A DNA stretch of 64,000 nucleotides from assembly GCA_963810305.1 (NCBI GenBank), contig CAWEMY010000016.1, positions 124,001 through 188,000 on the forward strand, read 5' to 3'. The stretch is from JACDCA01 sp963810305. GTDB lineage: Bacteria; Acidobacteriota; Vicinamibacteria; Vicinamibacterales; 2-12-FULL-66-21. The position numbers were made by a program, and so were the translations under genes. Every line of letters starts with the position of its first letter. Positions within the stretch are counted from its first letter, which is position 1. Shown here piece after piece: positions 34,669 to 43,881 of this stretch. Below the pieces are notes generated by a model. The model was given only the letters and a program-made list of their open reading frames with translations. It was not told where the DNA came from and made no database searches.

Positions 34669-35246
34669 GCCTGGTCGTCGAACACCATGTCGGTGCCGGT
34701 CAGCCCCAGCGTCTCGCGCAGCATCAGAAACAACCCGCGATACGAGTCGACGATGTAGTCGTTGGTCTTGCGACCGAGCGCTTCGGCCATCGTCGTGATG
34801 CCCTCTTCGCTCCCTTCGATTTCGACGTACACGCCTACCGGCGTCTCATCGATGGCGACGATGACGTCCTCGCGGGCGAACTCCTCACGGTACTTCTCAT
34901 AGCGAAACCAGACGTGCAATCCGAGCTCGTGAAGCACCCGCAGCAGCACCTCACCGTCTCCGACGACCGTCTCGACTTCCTCGCGGAGCTTCATCGACGA
35001 CGGCTGGACCGGGCCCTTGAACGTCAGGCGGCTCTTGCCTCCCTCGGTCCGGACGCGCAGCACGCAGCGTCGCCGTCGCAGCTGTTCGTCGTCGTGGTCG
35101 AGCAGGACGTCTTCCTGCAGACGGCGTCCGTGCAAGGGTGTAGCGCCGGCATTGAGAACTGCGGCCCGTGCTTCGTCGGCGGACGCGAATCGCAGCTTGA
35201 TCTCGCGTTCCAGTATGGTTGCCGTCTCGATCCGGACGCTGTCCAT
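34665..35246 (-). CDS. CYTH-domain protein (class IV adenylyl cyclase / triphosphatase fold)
   Basis: A 193-residue protein. It has the CYTH start motif EREIKLRF, then a basic tunnel-lining series (RLQEDVLLD, RRRRCVLRVR, KSRLTFKGP, REEVETVV, YEKYREEF) and the acidic metal site (IAIDETP-like IVAIDETPVGVYVEIEGSEEGI). The family acts on triphosphate substrates or makes cAMP; the sequence alone does not tell which. It is the first gene of a tightly packed run with the MurU-like and AmgK-like genes. The strong hairpin upstream at 35265-35307 separates it from htrA. Confidence 0.85.
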   Translation of the reverse strand: MDSVRIETATILEREIKLRFASADEARAAVLNAGATPLHGRRLQEDVLLDHDDEQLRRRRCVLRVRTEGGKSRLTFKGPVQPSSMKLREEVETVVGDGEVLLRVLHELGLHVWFRYEKYREEFAREDVIVAIDETPVGVYVEIEGSEEGITTMAEALGRKTNDYIVDSYRGLFLMLRETLGLTGTDMVFDDQA

Positions 35247-35264
35247 CCGGACGTTATAGCAGAA

Positions 35265-35307
35265 CAGCCACCTTTTCCGAAGAACCTCTCTTCGGAAAGG
35301 GTGGCTG
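35265..35307 (-). terminator. Strong hairpin downstream of htrA
   Basis: CAGCCACCTTTTCCGAAGA (35265-35283) pairs with TCTTCGGAAAGGGTGGCTG (35289-35307), leaving a 5-base loop. It lies between the htrA stop and the CYTH start. The following minus-strand bases are not a clean U-tract, so it is a terminator-like or mRNA-stabilising hairpin. Confidence 0.7.
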
Positions 35308-35335
35308 CCTGCCTGTCGACCGACCGGTTTGCCTG

Positions 35336-36898
35336 TTACCTCTTGGAGAGGACGATGAACCGCTCGCGTCCTTCGCGCCAGACAAGGAGGAACACCGGCG
35401 TGCCCGGCCCGGCACTCTGCAGCGCGCGGGTCACCTGGCTGACGTTGGTGACCGGCTGTCGATTCACTTCGAGGATGATGTCGCCCGGGACGATGCCGGC
35501 ATTGAAGGCCGCGCTGTTGCGCTCGACATTCGAGATGAGGGCGCCGCCGCGGTTGCGCGGCAACTCCGCCTCGCGCGCGATCTCCGGCGTGATCGGCTCG
35601 ACGGTCATGCCGAAGCCGGTTTCCGACGCTTCAGCGTCCGGCCCCTGCCTGGCGCTGCGTGTCCCTGCCTCCTCCTCCAGATCGAGCTCCTCAACCGTGA
35701 TGTTCAGCGTCCGCCGCTCGCGGTTGCGAATGACCGTTACCGGCACGGTGGTGCCCGGCTTGGTCGCGATGACCAGGCTGACGAGCCCTTCGTTGTCCGG
35801 CACGGGTCGGCCGCTGTACTCGACGATCACGTCGCCGGGTTGCAGGCCTGCCTTCGCCGCGGCCCGCCCCGGGGCGACGTCGGAGATCAACGCGCCAAGG
35901 CCATCCTTCACGCCGAGCGCCTGCGCCGACTGCCTGGTGAAGTTGCGATCGATCGACACCCCGATGACGCCGCGCGTCACTTTGCCGGTCCGCAGCTGCG
36001 GAATCAGATCGCGAAGCGTGTTGATCGGCGTCGCGAAGCCGATGCCGATGTTCGATTGCTGGACGGGGGAGGTGTAGATCGCCGTGCTCATGCCGACGAC
36101 TTCGCCGCGGATATTCAGCAACGGCCCGCCGGAGTTGCCGGGGTTGATCGCGGCGTCGGTCTGCAACATCGCCTGCTCGCGTCCACGCACGACCGTGGCG
36201 AATTCGCGCCCCTTGGCGGAGATCACCCCGACGGTCACCGTGTGCCCGAAGCCAAACGGATTACCGATGGCCATCACCCAGTCCCCCTGCTCGAGCTGGG
36301 AGGAGTCACCGAACTTTGCCTCCTGCAGCGGCGTCGACGGCATCTCGGTCAACTGGATCAGCGCGCTGTCGGTGAGAGGATCACGCCCGACGATCTTCGC
36401 ACCGTAGCTCTCGGTGCGTCCGCTGCCGAAGAGGCTGACGCGAATGACCTCGGCGCCTTCGACCACGTGATTGTTCGTGAGGATGAAGCCTGCCTTGTCG
36501 ACGATGAAGCCGGTGCCGGCCCCTTGCGTCCGCGGCGCATCCTCACGAGGAGTGCCGCGCGGCGGGGCCTGCCGCTGCTGCTGCTGCGGGTCGCCGCCGA
36601 AGAACCGGCGCAGGAAGTCGTCCTGGCCGCCGCCGAAGAATTCGGTCAGCTCACGCGTCCGCGCCCTGGCTTCGGTCTGGATGTTGACCACGGTGGGTGT
36701 CTGCGACTTGGCGATGTTCTTGAACGTCGATGCGTCGACCGGTCCGGTCAACGGAGCACTGTTGCTCACGGGCACGTTCATCATCTGGGCCGCCGAGGAT
36801 GGCGTCAGATCGAGCCGCGAGGCAATCACCATACCGACCGCGACAGAGGCGATCGCGACCAGAACGACATAAAAAAGCGTTGTCTTCCGCGTGGGCAT
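35336..36898 (-). CDS. Do/DegQ-type serine endoprotease HtrA
   Basis: A 520-residue periplasmic protease-chaperone. An N-terminal membrane anchor or signal spans about residues 8-28. The trypsin domain carries His in LTNNHVVEGAEVI, Asp in GRDPLTDSALIQL and Ser in NPGNSGGPLLNIRG. Two PDZ domains follow (GLGALISDVAPGRAAAKAGLQPGDVI and GGALISNVERNSAAFNAGIVPGDII). An insertion rich in Gln/Arg before the catalytic His is the usual LA-loop region. The Shine-Dalgarno AGGAG before the ATG is part of a family A heptad array that starts right at the start codon. It degrades misfolded envelope proteins. Confidence 0.95.
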   Translation of the reverse strand: MPTRKTTLFYVVLVAIASVAVGMVIASRLDLTPSSAAQMMNVPVSNSAPLTGPVDASTFKNIAKSQTPTVVNIQTEARARTRELTEFFGGGQDDFLRRFFGGDPQQQQRQAPPRGTPREDAPRTQGAGTGFIVDKAGFILTNNHVVEGAEVIRVSLFGSGRTESYGAKIVGRDPLTDSALIQLTEMPSTPLQEAKFGDSSQLEQGDWVMAIGNPFGFGHTVTVGVISAKGREFATVVRGREQAMLQTDAAINPGNSGGPLLNIRGEVVGMSTAIYTSPVQQSNIGIGFATPINTLRDLIPQLRTGKVTRGVIGVSIDRNFTRQSAQALGVKDGLGALISDVAPGRAAAKAGLQPGDVIVEYSGRPVPDNEGLVSLVIATKPGTTVPVTVIRNRERRTLNITVEELDLEEEAGTRSARQGPDAEASETGFGMTVEPITPEIAREAELPRNRGGALISNVERNSAAFNAGIVPGDIILEVNRQPVTNVSQVTRALQSAGPGTPVFLLVWREGRERFIVLSKR

Positions 36899-37014
36899 TG
36901 TTCAAACTCCTGATCCCTAACTTCTAACTCCTAAGCTAATTCCTAACTAAAACTACCTGGGTTCCTGATTCCTGGACATTAGGAGTTAGGAGTTAGTCGT
37001 TAGGAATTTGACAG
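36899..37014. repeat. Heptad array family A between htrA and M24 peptidase
   Basis: The left arm (CTCCTGATCCCTAACTTC and CTAACTCCTAAG units, 36905-36936) and right arm (TTAGGAG, TTAGGAG, TTAGTCG, TTAGGAA, 36980-37007) are inverted around an imperfect spacer. The right end TTTGACAGCGTCAG closely matches the end of the array next to nrnA. The array provides AGGAG for htrA and abuts the M24 gene stop. Confidence 0.9.
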
Positions 37015-37016
37015 CG

Positions 37017-38198
37017 TCAGATCAGCGTGACGAGCTCTGTCTGGAGCGGACCGGTCACGCGCGCGTCCCGCTCCCCGATGAACATGTTGATCTCCGTCCG
37101 CACACCGAAGCGATCGGTGTAAACACCCGGTTCGATCGTAAATCCCGTGCCCGGGATCAGACGGCGATCGTCGTGCGTTTCATAGTCATCCATGTGAACG
37201 CCGTTGCCGTGCACTTGCTCGCCGAGGCTGTGTCCGGTCCTATGGATGAAGTAGGCCCCGAATCCGGCGCGATCGATGACCTCACGGCACGCACGGTCCA
37301 CCTGCCACCCGCGGAGGTCGGCACCATCCCGAATCGACGTCTCGACCAGCTTGACCGCCGCGTCACGCCCGTCCCGTGCGGCCGCGAACGCCTTGACATA
37401 CTCGTCGGGGACGGTCGTGCCGGTGTATCCCACCCAGGTAATGTCTGCGAAAACCGCGCCGGGCTGCGGCAGCTTACCCCAGAGATCCAGCAGCAGCATT
37501 TCGTTGGGCCGGATGGCGCGGCTGCTGCCACGATCGACGCTGTAATGGGGATCGCCGGCATGCTCCTGCGCCGATACATTCGGCGCGTCGTCGGTCACCA
37601 GCCCCTCTTCCTTGAACCAGCCGATCATCTGCTGCTGTAGCTCGAACTCGTCGATCGCGCTCCCTGATCGCATCCGCTCCCGCACGAGTTCAAACGCGCG
37701 GTCCTTGATTCGATACAGGGCCTCGGAGGCGGTCACGTGAGTCTTGTATGCCTCTTCGGTCCAGACTGCTTCGAACCGCTGCACAAGGTCTCCGGAGGAC
37801 CCGACGTCCACGCCAAGCTGCCTGACCGCCTCGACCGTGCCTGCGTCCACTCTGGACACATACGGGATGTTGTTTGCCGGCGAGTATTCCATTGCCACCC
37901 GCTTGAGACCCGAGAGCAGCTCCCGCAGGCCATCGTCCAGCTGCTTGCGCCCGGCGTACGGTCGCTTTGCCCCTGGAAGGCCGTCAAGATTGTGACGCTC
38001 GATGGCGTGCACTAGTCCCCGGGGCTCACCTTTCGCGGGGATGAGGTAGTACCATCGCCGCGTTGCCATCTTGTGCCCGTCGGCGAGCCCGGCCAGCCGC
38101 GCCGCGATCGGATTCGAACCGTGGAAGTCGTACAACAGCCAGCCGTCGAATCCATCTTCGGTGAGCGCACGCTGGACGGCATCTATCGGCAGAGGCAT
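37017..38198 (-). CDS. M24 family metallopeptidase (Xaa-Pro dipeptidase/aminopeptidase-like)
   Basis: A 393-residue protein. An N-terminal creatinase-like domain (about residues 1-150, GWLLYDFHGSNPIAARLAGL) precedes a pita-bread catalytic domain. The domain has metal-ligand motifs LLLDLWGKLPQPGAVFADITW (Asp pair), FIHRTGHSLGEQVHGNG (His), TIEPGVYT (Glu) and RTEINMFI (Glu). The family removes or cleaves N-terminal residues next to proline. No signal peptide is seen, so it is cytoplasmic. The stop codon lies next to a heptad array. Confidence 0.88.
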   Translation of the reverse strand: MPLPIDAVQRALTEDGFDGWLLYDFHGSNPIAARLAGLADGHKMATRRWYYLIPAKGEPRGLVHAIERHNLDGLPGAKRPYAGRKQLDDGLRELLSGLKRVAMEYSPANNIPYVSRVDAGTVEAVRQLGVDVGSSGDLVQRFEAVWTEEAYKTHVTASEALYRIKDRAFELVRERMRSGSAIDEFELQQQMIGWFKEEGLVTDDAPNVSAQEHAGDPHYSVDRGSSRAIRPNEMLLLDLWGKLPQPGAVFADITWVGYTGTTVPDEYVKAFAAARDGRDAAVKLVETSIRDGADLRGWQVDRACREVIDRAGFGAYFIHRTGHSLGEQVHGNGVHMDDYETHDDRRLIPGTGFTIEPGVYTDRFGVRTEINMFIGERDARVTGPLQTELVTLI

Positions 38199-38238
38199 TC
38201 ATCGAGTATAGCTGGAGGTTGAGACGACGAAGCTCTTC

Positions 38239-38300
38239 GTAAGGTTGTTAAGGTTGTAAAGCGCGCGGGCGCGGGTCGCGGTGCGCGGTGCGCGGGGCGG
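38239..38300. repeat. Short direct repeats before the VWFA gene
   Basis: GTAAGGTTGTTAAGGTTGTAAAG (two 9-bp steps) is followed by GCGGTGC, GCGGTGC, GCGGGGC heptads at about 38277-38298. The repeats are directly upstream of, and partly inside, the earliest possible start of the VWFA-domain gene. They resemble a short single-arm version of the boundary arrays. Confidence 0.55.
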
Positions 38301-38305
38301 ACGGG

Positions 38306-40312
38306 ATGAGAAGCATGAGAAACACAGCAATTGCCATTGCGTTGGTCCTGAGTGCTGCCGCTCTTGCGGCGCAGCAGCCGCCGGTCCGGCAGGCGCCGAC
38401 CTTCCGTGTGGAAGTCAATTACGTCGAAATCGACGCGACAGTGATCGATGCGCAGGGGAACTTCGTCCGTGGTCTGACGAAGGACGATTTCGAGCTGGTT
38501 GAAGAAGGGAAGCCGCAGACGATCAGCGCCTTCACCATGGTCGATCTGCCGATTGCGCGCGCCGATCCGCCGCTCTTTCGCGGCGCCGTCGTCGAGCCCG
38601 ACGTGCGCTCGAACATCGGCGAGTTCGACGGACGCGTCATCCTGATCGTCCTCGACGATCTGCAAACCGACTTCCGGCGGACGCATCACGTGCGGCGCGC
38701 GGCCGCGCAATTCGTCCGGCGCTTCGTCGGCGTGAACGATCTGGTGGCGGTCGTAACGACGGGCGGGCGCGTCAACGCGATGCAGGATTTCACCAGCAGC
38801 CAGTCGCGTCTGCTCGCCGCGATCGAAAAGTTCTCAGGCCAGAAGCTGGCGCGTCGGGACCAGGCGGCCGAACTCGAGAAGGTGACCAAGGCCGAAAATT
38901 CGCTGCGCGCGCTCTCTGCCACCGCGGAGGCGCTCGGCGGCGTCCGAGGGCGGCGGAAGGCGGTCGTCTGGTTCGCGGAAGGCGTCGATTTCGACATCGA
39001 GAATCCAATGTCGCGCTACGGGCAGCAGGTGCGTGACGATATGCGTGCGGCGATTGCGGCGGCGACCCGCGCCGGTGTCAGTTTTTATGGAGTCGATCCG
39101 CGAGGCGTTGGCGCCGGTCTCGACGAAGCGATCGACATGACGCTCGATGCCGATTTCCAGGCCGAGAGCGGCATGTCGGCGGTCATGAATGAGACACGGC
39201 GCTCACAGGACTTCCTGAGGACGCTGTCTTCGGAGACCGGCGGGTTCGCTGTCGTCAACCAGAACGATCTCAACGGCGCATTCGCGAGAATCATCGAGGC
39301 AAACAGCAGCTACTACCTGCTCGGGTATTACCCGACCAACGACCAGCGCGACGGCAAGTTCCGGGACGTCACGGTCCGGGTCAGGCGGCCCGGGCTCGAG
39401 GTGAAGTCACGTCGGGGTTACACCGCGCCGAGAGGGAAGCCGACGACTCGCGAGACCTCTGCAACGGCTGCAGCCGCTCCGCCGGACCTTCGCGCCGCGC
39501 TCAACAACCCGATGCCTGTAAACGGTCTCGGGATGCGAGTGTTCGCTGCGCCATTTGCCGGGCCGTCCAAAAAAGGCGCGGTGGTGATCGTCGTGGAGTT
39601 CGATCCCGCCCGGCTTCGCTTTGAACCGGTGGCTGGGGGTGGTCATGCCGAGGACCTGGAACTGATCATTGTTCCCGTGAATGCGTCCGGTAAGGCCCTC
39701 GAGGGCGCCCGCGACAAGGCGCCGCTGCGACTGTCGCAGAAAAGCTACGAGTTCGCCCGCGCGAACGGTCTCCGCCTCACGCGGCGGCTGGATCTTCCCG
39801 CCGGACGTTACCAGTTGCACATCGCCGCCAAAGCATCGAATGGAAACGCCGTCGGCGGGCTGACCTACGACCTGGACGTGCCGGATTTCTCGAAGCCGGC
39901 GGTCGCGATGAGCGGGCTGACTCTGACCTCGGTCTCAGCCGAGCGGATCCTCGCGCCGCCTCCGGACGCTGAAGTCACCGCAATCCTGCCCGTCACCGCC
40001 ACCGCACTCCGCGACTTCGCCGCGTCGGACACGCTCTCGGTTTTCGGCGAGGTATACGACAACAAGGCCGGAACGCCGCATGCAGTGGAGATAAAGACGT
40101 CGGTGACCGCCGACGATGGGAAGGTGGTATTTACGGCGTCCGATCAGCGGCGCACCGAGGAGATCAATGCAAAGAGCGGCGGGTTCAGCCACACCGTGAA
40201 GATCCCGCTCGCCGGCTACAAGCCGGGGCGTTACGTTCTGCGCGTGGAGGCCCGCGCAACGCTCTCCGAAGGAGCGTCGGCAACGCGCGAGCTCGAGTTC
40301 AGAGTTCGATGA
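38306..40312 (+). CDS. VWFA-related acidobacterial-type secreted protein
   Basis: About 668 residues. Starts at 38288, 38306 and 38315 are all possible; 38306 (MRSMRNTAIAIALVLS) is chosen because it keeps a compact signal peptide. Mature residues 20-80 form the domain VEVNYVEIDATVIDAQGNFVRGLTKDDFELVEEGKPQTI. A VWA-like domain follows, with RVILIVLDDLQTDFRR and GRRKAVVWFAEGVDFD and the closing SYYLLGYYPTNDQRDGKFRDVTVRVRRPG. This is the order of the VWFA-related acidobacterial family. The C-terminal 270 residues are beta-rich. The function is unknown; it is probably periplasmic or cell-surface. It overlaps the next gene by ATGA. Confidence 0.85.
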   Translation: MRSMRNTAIAIALVLSAAALAAQQPPVRQAPTFRVEVNYVEIDATVIDAQGNFVRGLTKDDFELVEEGKPQTISAFTMVDLPIARADPPLFRGAVVEPDVRSNIGEFDGRVILIVLDDLQTDFRRTHHVRRAAAQFVRRFVGVNDLVAVVTTGGRVNAMQDFTSSQSRLLAAIEKFSGQKLARRDQAAELEKVTKAENSLRALSATAEALGGVRGRRKAVVWFAEGVDFDIENPMSRYGQQVRDDMRAAIAAATRAGVSFYGVDPRGVGAGLDEAIDMTLDADFQAESGMSAVMNETRRSQDFLRTLSSETGGFAVVNQNDLNGAFARIIEANSSYYLLGYYPTNDQRDGKFRDVTVRVRRPGLEVKSRRGYTAPRGKPTTRETSATAAAAPPDLRAALNNPMPVNGLGMRVFAAPFAGPSKKGAVVIVVEFDPARLRFEPVAGGGHAEDLELIIVPVNASGKALEGARDKAPLRLSQKSYEFARANGLRLTRRLDLPAGRYQLHIAAKASNGNAVGGLTYDLDVPDFSKPAVAMSGLTLTSVSAERILAPPPDAEVTAILPVTATALRDFAASDTLSVFGEVYDNKAGTPHAVEIKTSVTADDGKVVFTASDQRRTEEINAKSGGFSHTVKIPLAGYKPGRYVLRVEARATLSEGASATRELEFRVR

Positions 40313-40713
40313 CAGGCATCGACCAGGATGTGACAGTCACGTCAGCGACCGGCCTCGAACCGCAATTCGCGGCCGCGCTGGCCTATCTTGCGGGACCGTT
40401 CTCGGGCGCCGTGATACTCATCGCGGAGCGCACCAATCGCTTCGTCTTGTTTCACGCCTGGCAGGCGATCATCGGCCTCGGCGGTCTCGGCGTCCTCGCA
40501 GTGACCCTGCTGGTGCTGGCGTTCATGGGGCTGTTTCTCTCCCCATTCGCCTTCGTCGCTCTGTACTGGCTCGCCGCGCTGACCACAGTCATCTGGATCA
40601 TCGCCTGGGCGATGTGCCTGGTGAAAGCCTTCGGCGGCACCGCGTGGCGCATGCCGCTGGCCGGCAAGTACGCAGAAGCCCGCGCGCTCAGGACAGTGAT
40701 CAGTAATCAGTAA
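40309..40713 (+). CDS. DUF4870-like small membrane protein
   Basis: A 134-residue protein with about four membrane segments. It contains AALAYLAGPFSGAVILIAERTNRFVLFHAWQAII, the DUF4870-type pattern of an LxxLxGP helix followed by FHAxQ. No catalytic residues are seen; the role is unknown. It is translationally coupled to the VWFA gene (ATGA overlap). The last residues VISNQ and the stop codon are encoded by CAGTAAT heptads of the following repeat array. Confidence 0.8.
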   Translation: MTGIDQDVTVTSATGLEPQFAAALAYLAGPFSGAVILIAERTNRFVLFHAWQAIIGLGGLGVLAVTLLVLAFMGLFLSPFAFVALYWLAALTTVIWIIAWAMCLVKAFGGTAWRMPLAGKYAEARALRTVISNQ

Positions 40714-40800
40714 TCAGATCAGTGGTCAATGGTCAGTAGTCAATGGTCAATGGCCTACTGCCTACTGATCACTGACTACTGATTTACTGATTACTGCTTC
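40693..40800. repeat. Heptad array family B between convergent genes
   Basis: Forward units CAGTGAT, CAGTAAT, CAGTAAT, then CAGTGGT, CAATGGT, CAGTAGT, CAATGGT (40695-40752) face inverted units ACTGATC, ACTGACT, ACTGATT, ACTGATT (40764-40797). CAG-TAA on each strand supplies the stop codon of each flanking convergent gene (forward at 40711-40713, reverse at 40791-40793). Confidence 0.92.
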
Positions 40801-41213
40801 ATTGTCTTGACGGCCTTCGCATCCACCTTCCCGTTGGCGTGGGCGAAGAGCACCTGGTTCTGACGCATCTGCGCGTTGTAGGGCGAAGCCAGCGAGATTT
40901 CCACTATGTCGCCGGGCAGGATCGGGGCCTTCGTGTGCGCGTAGCTCGTGCCGGACACGATCTTGGTGTTCTTGTCGTACCAGAATTCGTCGGCCTTCAG
41001 CAGATTGATCGATCCTTTTGACGTATTCCGTACTTTGTAGACCGTCACCATATCCTTGCCGACTCGCTTGGACGGCAGCTGCATGACCTCGATCGTGGCA
41101 AGGCCTTTGACCGGTGCCACGAACTTGGCCTTCTGTGCGGGAGGTGTCTGTGCGGTGGTAATCGAAGCGCTCAGGATGAAGGCGGCGGCGGAAAGCATCG
41201 CGACGTGTTTCAT
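40791..41213 (-). CDS. Small secreted protein of unknown function
   Basis: A 140-residue protein with AGGAGG eight bases before the ATG. A signal peptide covers residues 1-22 (MKHVAMLSAAAFILSASITTAQT). The mature part has a beta-rich segment VKGLATIEVMQLPSKRVGKDMVTVYKVRNTSKGSINLLKADEFWYD. This resembles the FxxLxx/CARDB-like domains that follow transport or surface anchors, but no family was recognised. The C-terminus KQ and stop lie in the repeat array. Confidence 0.65.
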   Translation of the reverse strand: MKHVAMLSAAAFILSASITTAQTPPAQKAKFVAPVKGLATIEVMQLPSKRVGKDMVTVYKVRNTSKGSINLLKADEFWYDKNTKIVSGTSYAHTKAPILPGDIVEISLASPYNAQMRQNQVLFAHANGKVDAKAVKTMKQ

Positions 41214-41256
41214 GGGGCCTCCTAAAAGCTCTCAGCGTCTTGACAGCTGAACTCTT

Positions 41257-41718
41257 TTACATCTCGCCGTTCCAGTCTTCCGGTTCCGGCTGAGTTGATC
41301 GAAAGATCTCGAGGTGCCACTTGCCGCCGCCCCAGGGCTCGATGACTTCGCCAAGAACGACATCGACGAGGATCTCGGCAAACGAGCGCCCCTCGGTATC
41401 TCCGTCGAGATGATACGCCTCTTCGTCCCAGCTGAAACTCGGATAGAGCACCATCGTCAGAAAAAGGTCGTAGCCGTCGTCGACAACGATGAGCTGGCCG
41501 CACGGGCGCTTGGTCGTCGAATGATAGATGAGGTATTTCTCGGCGCTGTGGGCGCGGATGTACCGCTTGAGTGCGAATTCGCCGGCAACGATTTCCTCGA
41601 CGGCGATCTTCTTGTCCCAGCAGTCACGGCAGTAGCGCTCGTCCCCCCTGGGTTCGGAGATCTCCTTCGCGCCGCAGAGGGCGCAACGTGCCTGGGCCAT
41701 CGATGATTTCCGGGACAT
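41257..41718 (-). CDS. Zinc-ribbon hypothetical protein
   Basis: A 153-residue protein starting at 41718 (MSRKSS) or 41700 (MAQARC). An N-terminal treble-clef-like zinc ribbon has CALC and CRDC separated by 15 residues. The rest is an alpha/beta domain with IEPWGGGKWHLEIFRST near the end. It lies 11 bases after the glucan phosphorylase stop on the same strand, suggesting co-transcription. No known family was recognised. Confidence 0.65.
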   Translation of the reverse strand: MSRKSSMAQARCALCGAKEISEPRGDERYCRDCWDKKIAVEEIVAGEFALKRYIRAHSAEKYLIYHSTTKRPCGQLIVVDDGYDLFLTMVLYPSFSWDEEAYHLDGDTEGRSFAEILVDVVLGEVIEPWGGGKWHLEIFRSTQPEPEDWNGEM

Positions 41719-41729
41719 CCGTTTCGATC

Positions 41730-43881
41730 CTACACCGTCGTGGTCTGATCCGCGGTCGGGCGGTAAAGTTCCTCCGCGTAGGCCTTGACCATGCGCCGGG
41801 CGCTGAATCGCGGCGTCACCGAAATGATCGCCTGCCGAACCACCGACAACCACCGCCGCGGCAGCCCCTGCTTGTCACGGTCGTAAAAGCGCGGGACCAC
41901 GTCGTTTTCGAGAAGGGCATACAACGCTTCTGCATCGGCGGCGTCGATCGACTCCGGATCGGCCGGATGGGTCTCGGGTTCGATCAGCCAGCCGTTTTCA
42001 CCGGTGTAGCCCTCGGCCCACCACCCGTCGCCGATGCTCAGATGCGGCACGCCGTTCACCGACGCCTTCATGCCGCTCGTGCCGCTTGCTTCCATTGGCT
42101 TGCGCGGATTGTTCAGCCACACGTCGCAGCCCTGCACGAGGAAGTGCGCCACGTGGAGGTCGTAATCGTCCACGAACGCTACCCGGCCCGCGAACTTGGG
42201 ATCGAGTGGCACGACGGTAGACCTGCTGGAGGTGGTGTTTCCCGGTCTCGTCGGCGGGATGCGCCTTACCGGCAAACACGATCTGCACCGGCCGGCGTGA
42301 GGCGTTCAGGATCCCGAGCAGCCGCTCCGGATCATGGAAGATCAATTCCGGACGTTTGTATCCCGTGAATCGTCGTGCGAAGCCGATGGTCAGCGCCGAA
42401 GGATCGAGAAGCGTCCCGGCGCCGAGCACTCGCGAGGCACTGACGTGCTCGTCTCTCCAGCGGCGGCGCGCCCGCTCGCGAATGAAGGTAAACAGGTAGT
42501 CGCGCAAGGCCTGCCGCGCGGTCCAGAGCTCCTCGTCAGGGATGTCGAGGACTCGTTGCCACAGCGACTTGTCGTCCTGCCGCTCGCGCCAGTCCGGCCC
42601 GAGATAGCGGTCGAACAGGCGCATCATCTCCCACGACAGCCAGGTCGGCACATGGACGCCATTGGTGATGGCGCGGACCGGACGCTTGTCTTCCGGCACG
42701 TCCGGCCAGATCGGCCCCCACATGCGCCGCGTCACTTCGCCGTGCAGCTGACTGACGGCGTTGGTGGATCCGGCGGTGCGTAGCGCGAGCGCCGTCATGT
42801 TGAAGAGAGGCCCGCTGCCGTTGTCGTAATGCCCGAGCTTCAGAAATGCTTCGCGATGATCCCCGAGCGTGCCCCACGCCCCGGCCAGATGTGTTTCCAC
42901 AAGACTGAAAGGGAACGCATCGTGGCCTGCCGGCACCGGCGTATGGGTGGTGAAGACTGTCGTGCGCCGCACTTCCTGAACCGCCTCGTCGAAGGACCGC
43001 CCGTCTTCGATCATGTCGCGGATCCGCTGCAGGACAACAAACGCGGCGTGCCCTTCGTTGAGGTGCCAGGTGGCCGGCGTCGTCCCCATTGCCCTCAGGG
43101 CACGGACGCCGCCGACGCCGAGAATGATCTCCTGCTGAATGCGGGTCTCGCGGTCGCCGCCGTAGAGACGGGCTGAGAGCTCCCTGTCCCATGGAGCGTT
43201 TTCTTCGAGATCTGTATCGAGCAGGTACAGCTTCACCCGTCCAAGCCGTACGCTCCACACGGACACCAGAACGCTGCGATTGCCGAGCGGCACGGCGATG
43301 ATGCACGGCTGCCCGTCAGGGGTCATGGCGCGCTCGACCGGCGCGTCCGCCCAGTTCAGATGCTCGTACGACTCCTGCTGCCAGCCTTCCGACGAGATGA
43401 TCTGGTGGAAGTACCCCTGCGGATACATGAAGCCGATACCGACGAGCGGGATCCCGAGATCGCTCGCTTCCTTACAGTGGTCGCCAGCGAGCACCCCCAG
43501 ACCCCCGGCGTAGATCGGGAGCGACTGGTGCAGCGCGAACTCCGCGGAAAAATACGCCACCGCACCGGTCGCGTGCGGATAGCGCTTCTGCCACCACGTG
43601 TCACGTGCCGCACGCGCGGCGTCGAACGAGTCGATGGCGGCATCGTAGGTGGCAACATACTTCGCGTCCGCCGCGGCGAGATCCAGCATCTCCTGCGATA
43701 TCAGTCGCAGCATCAGCACGGGGTTGTGCGCCGTCTGGCGCCACAGCTGGTAATCCAGCTGTCGGAACAGTTCACGTGCCTGCTGGTTCCAGGTCCACCA
43801 CAAATCGCCGGCGATTTCAGGCAGCCGCTTGATTCGGTCGGGAACCGCCGCCCGCGGACTCATTCGCTTGTCATCGTTCAT
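41730..43881 (-). CDS. glgP: Alpha-glucan (glycogen) phosphorylase, frameshifted
   Basis: About 716 residues after correction. The N-terminal DUF3417-like domain (LPEIAGDLWWTWNQQARELFRQLD) marks the short-type alpha-glucan phosphorylase. Catalytic parts are AYFSAEFALHQSLPIYAGGLGVLAGDH, TWHLNEGHAAFV, ITNGVHVPTWLS and IGFARRFTGYKRPELI. The PLP lysine lies in MEASGTSGMKASVNGVPHLS. One extra base at about 42207 separates the last 160 residues; removing it gives HHLQQVYRRALDPKFAGRVAFVDDYD. The enzyme releases glucose-1-phosphate from glycogen. The ATG lies inside an ATGAAC heptad array that also carries the stop of the upstream dehydratase. Confidence 0.93.

Noticed and set aside
35219..36913. 564-residue plus-strand open frame over htrA
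   Set aside because: Antisense to a clear HtrA with full catalytic triad; low-complexity Arg/Asp composition typical of shadow frames.
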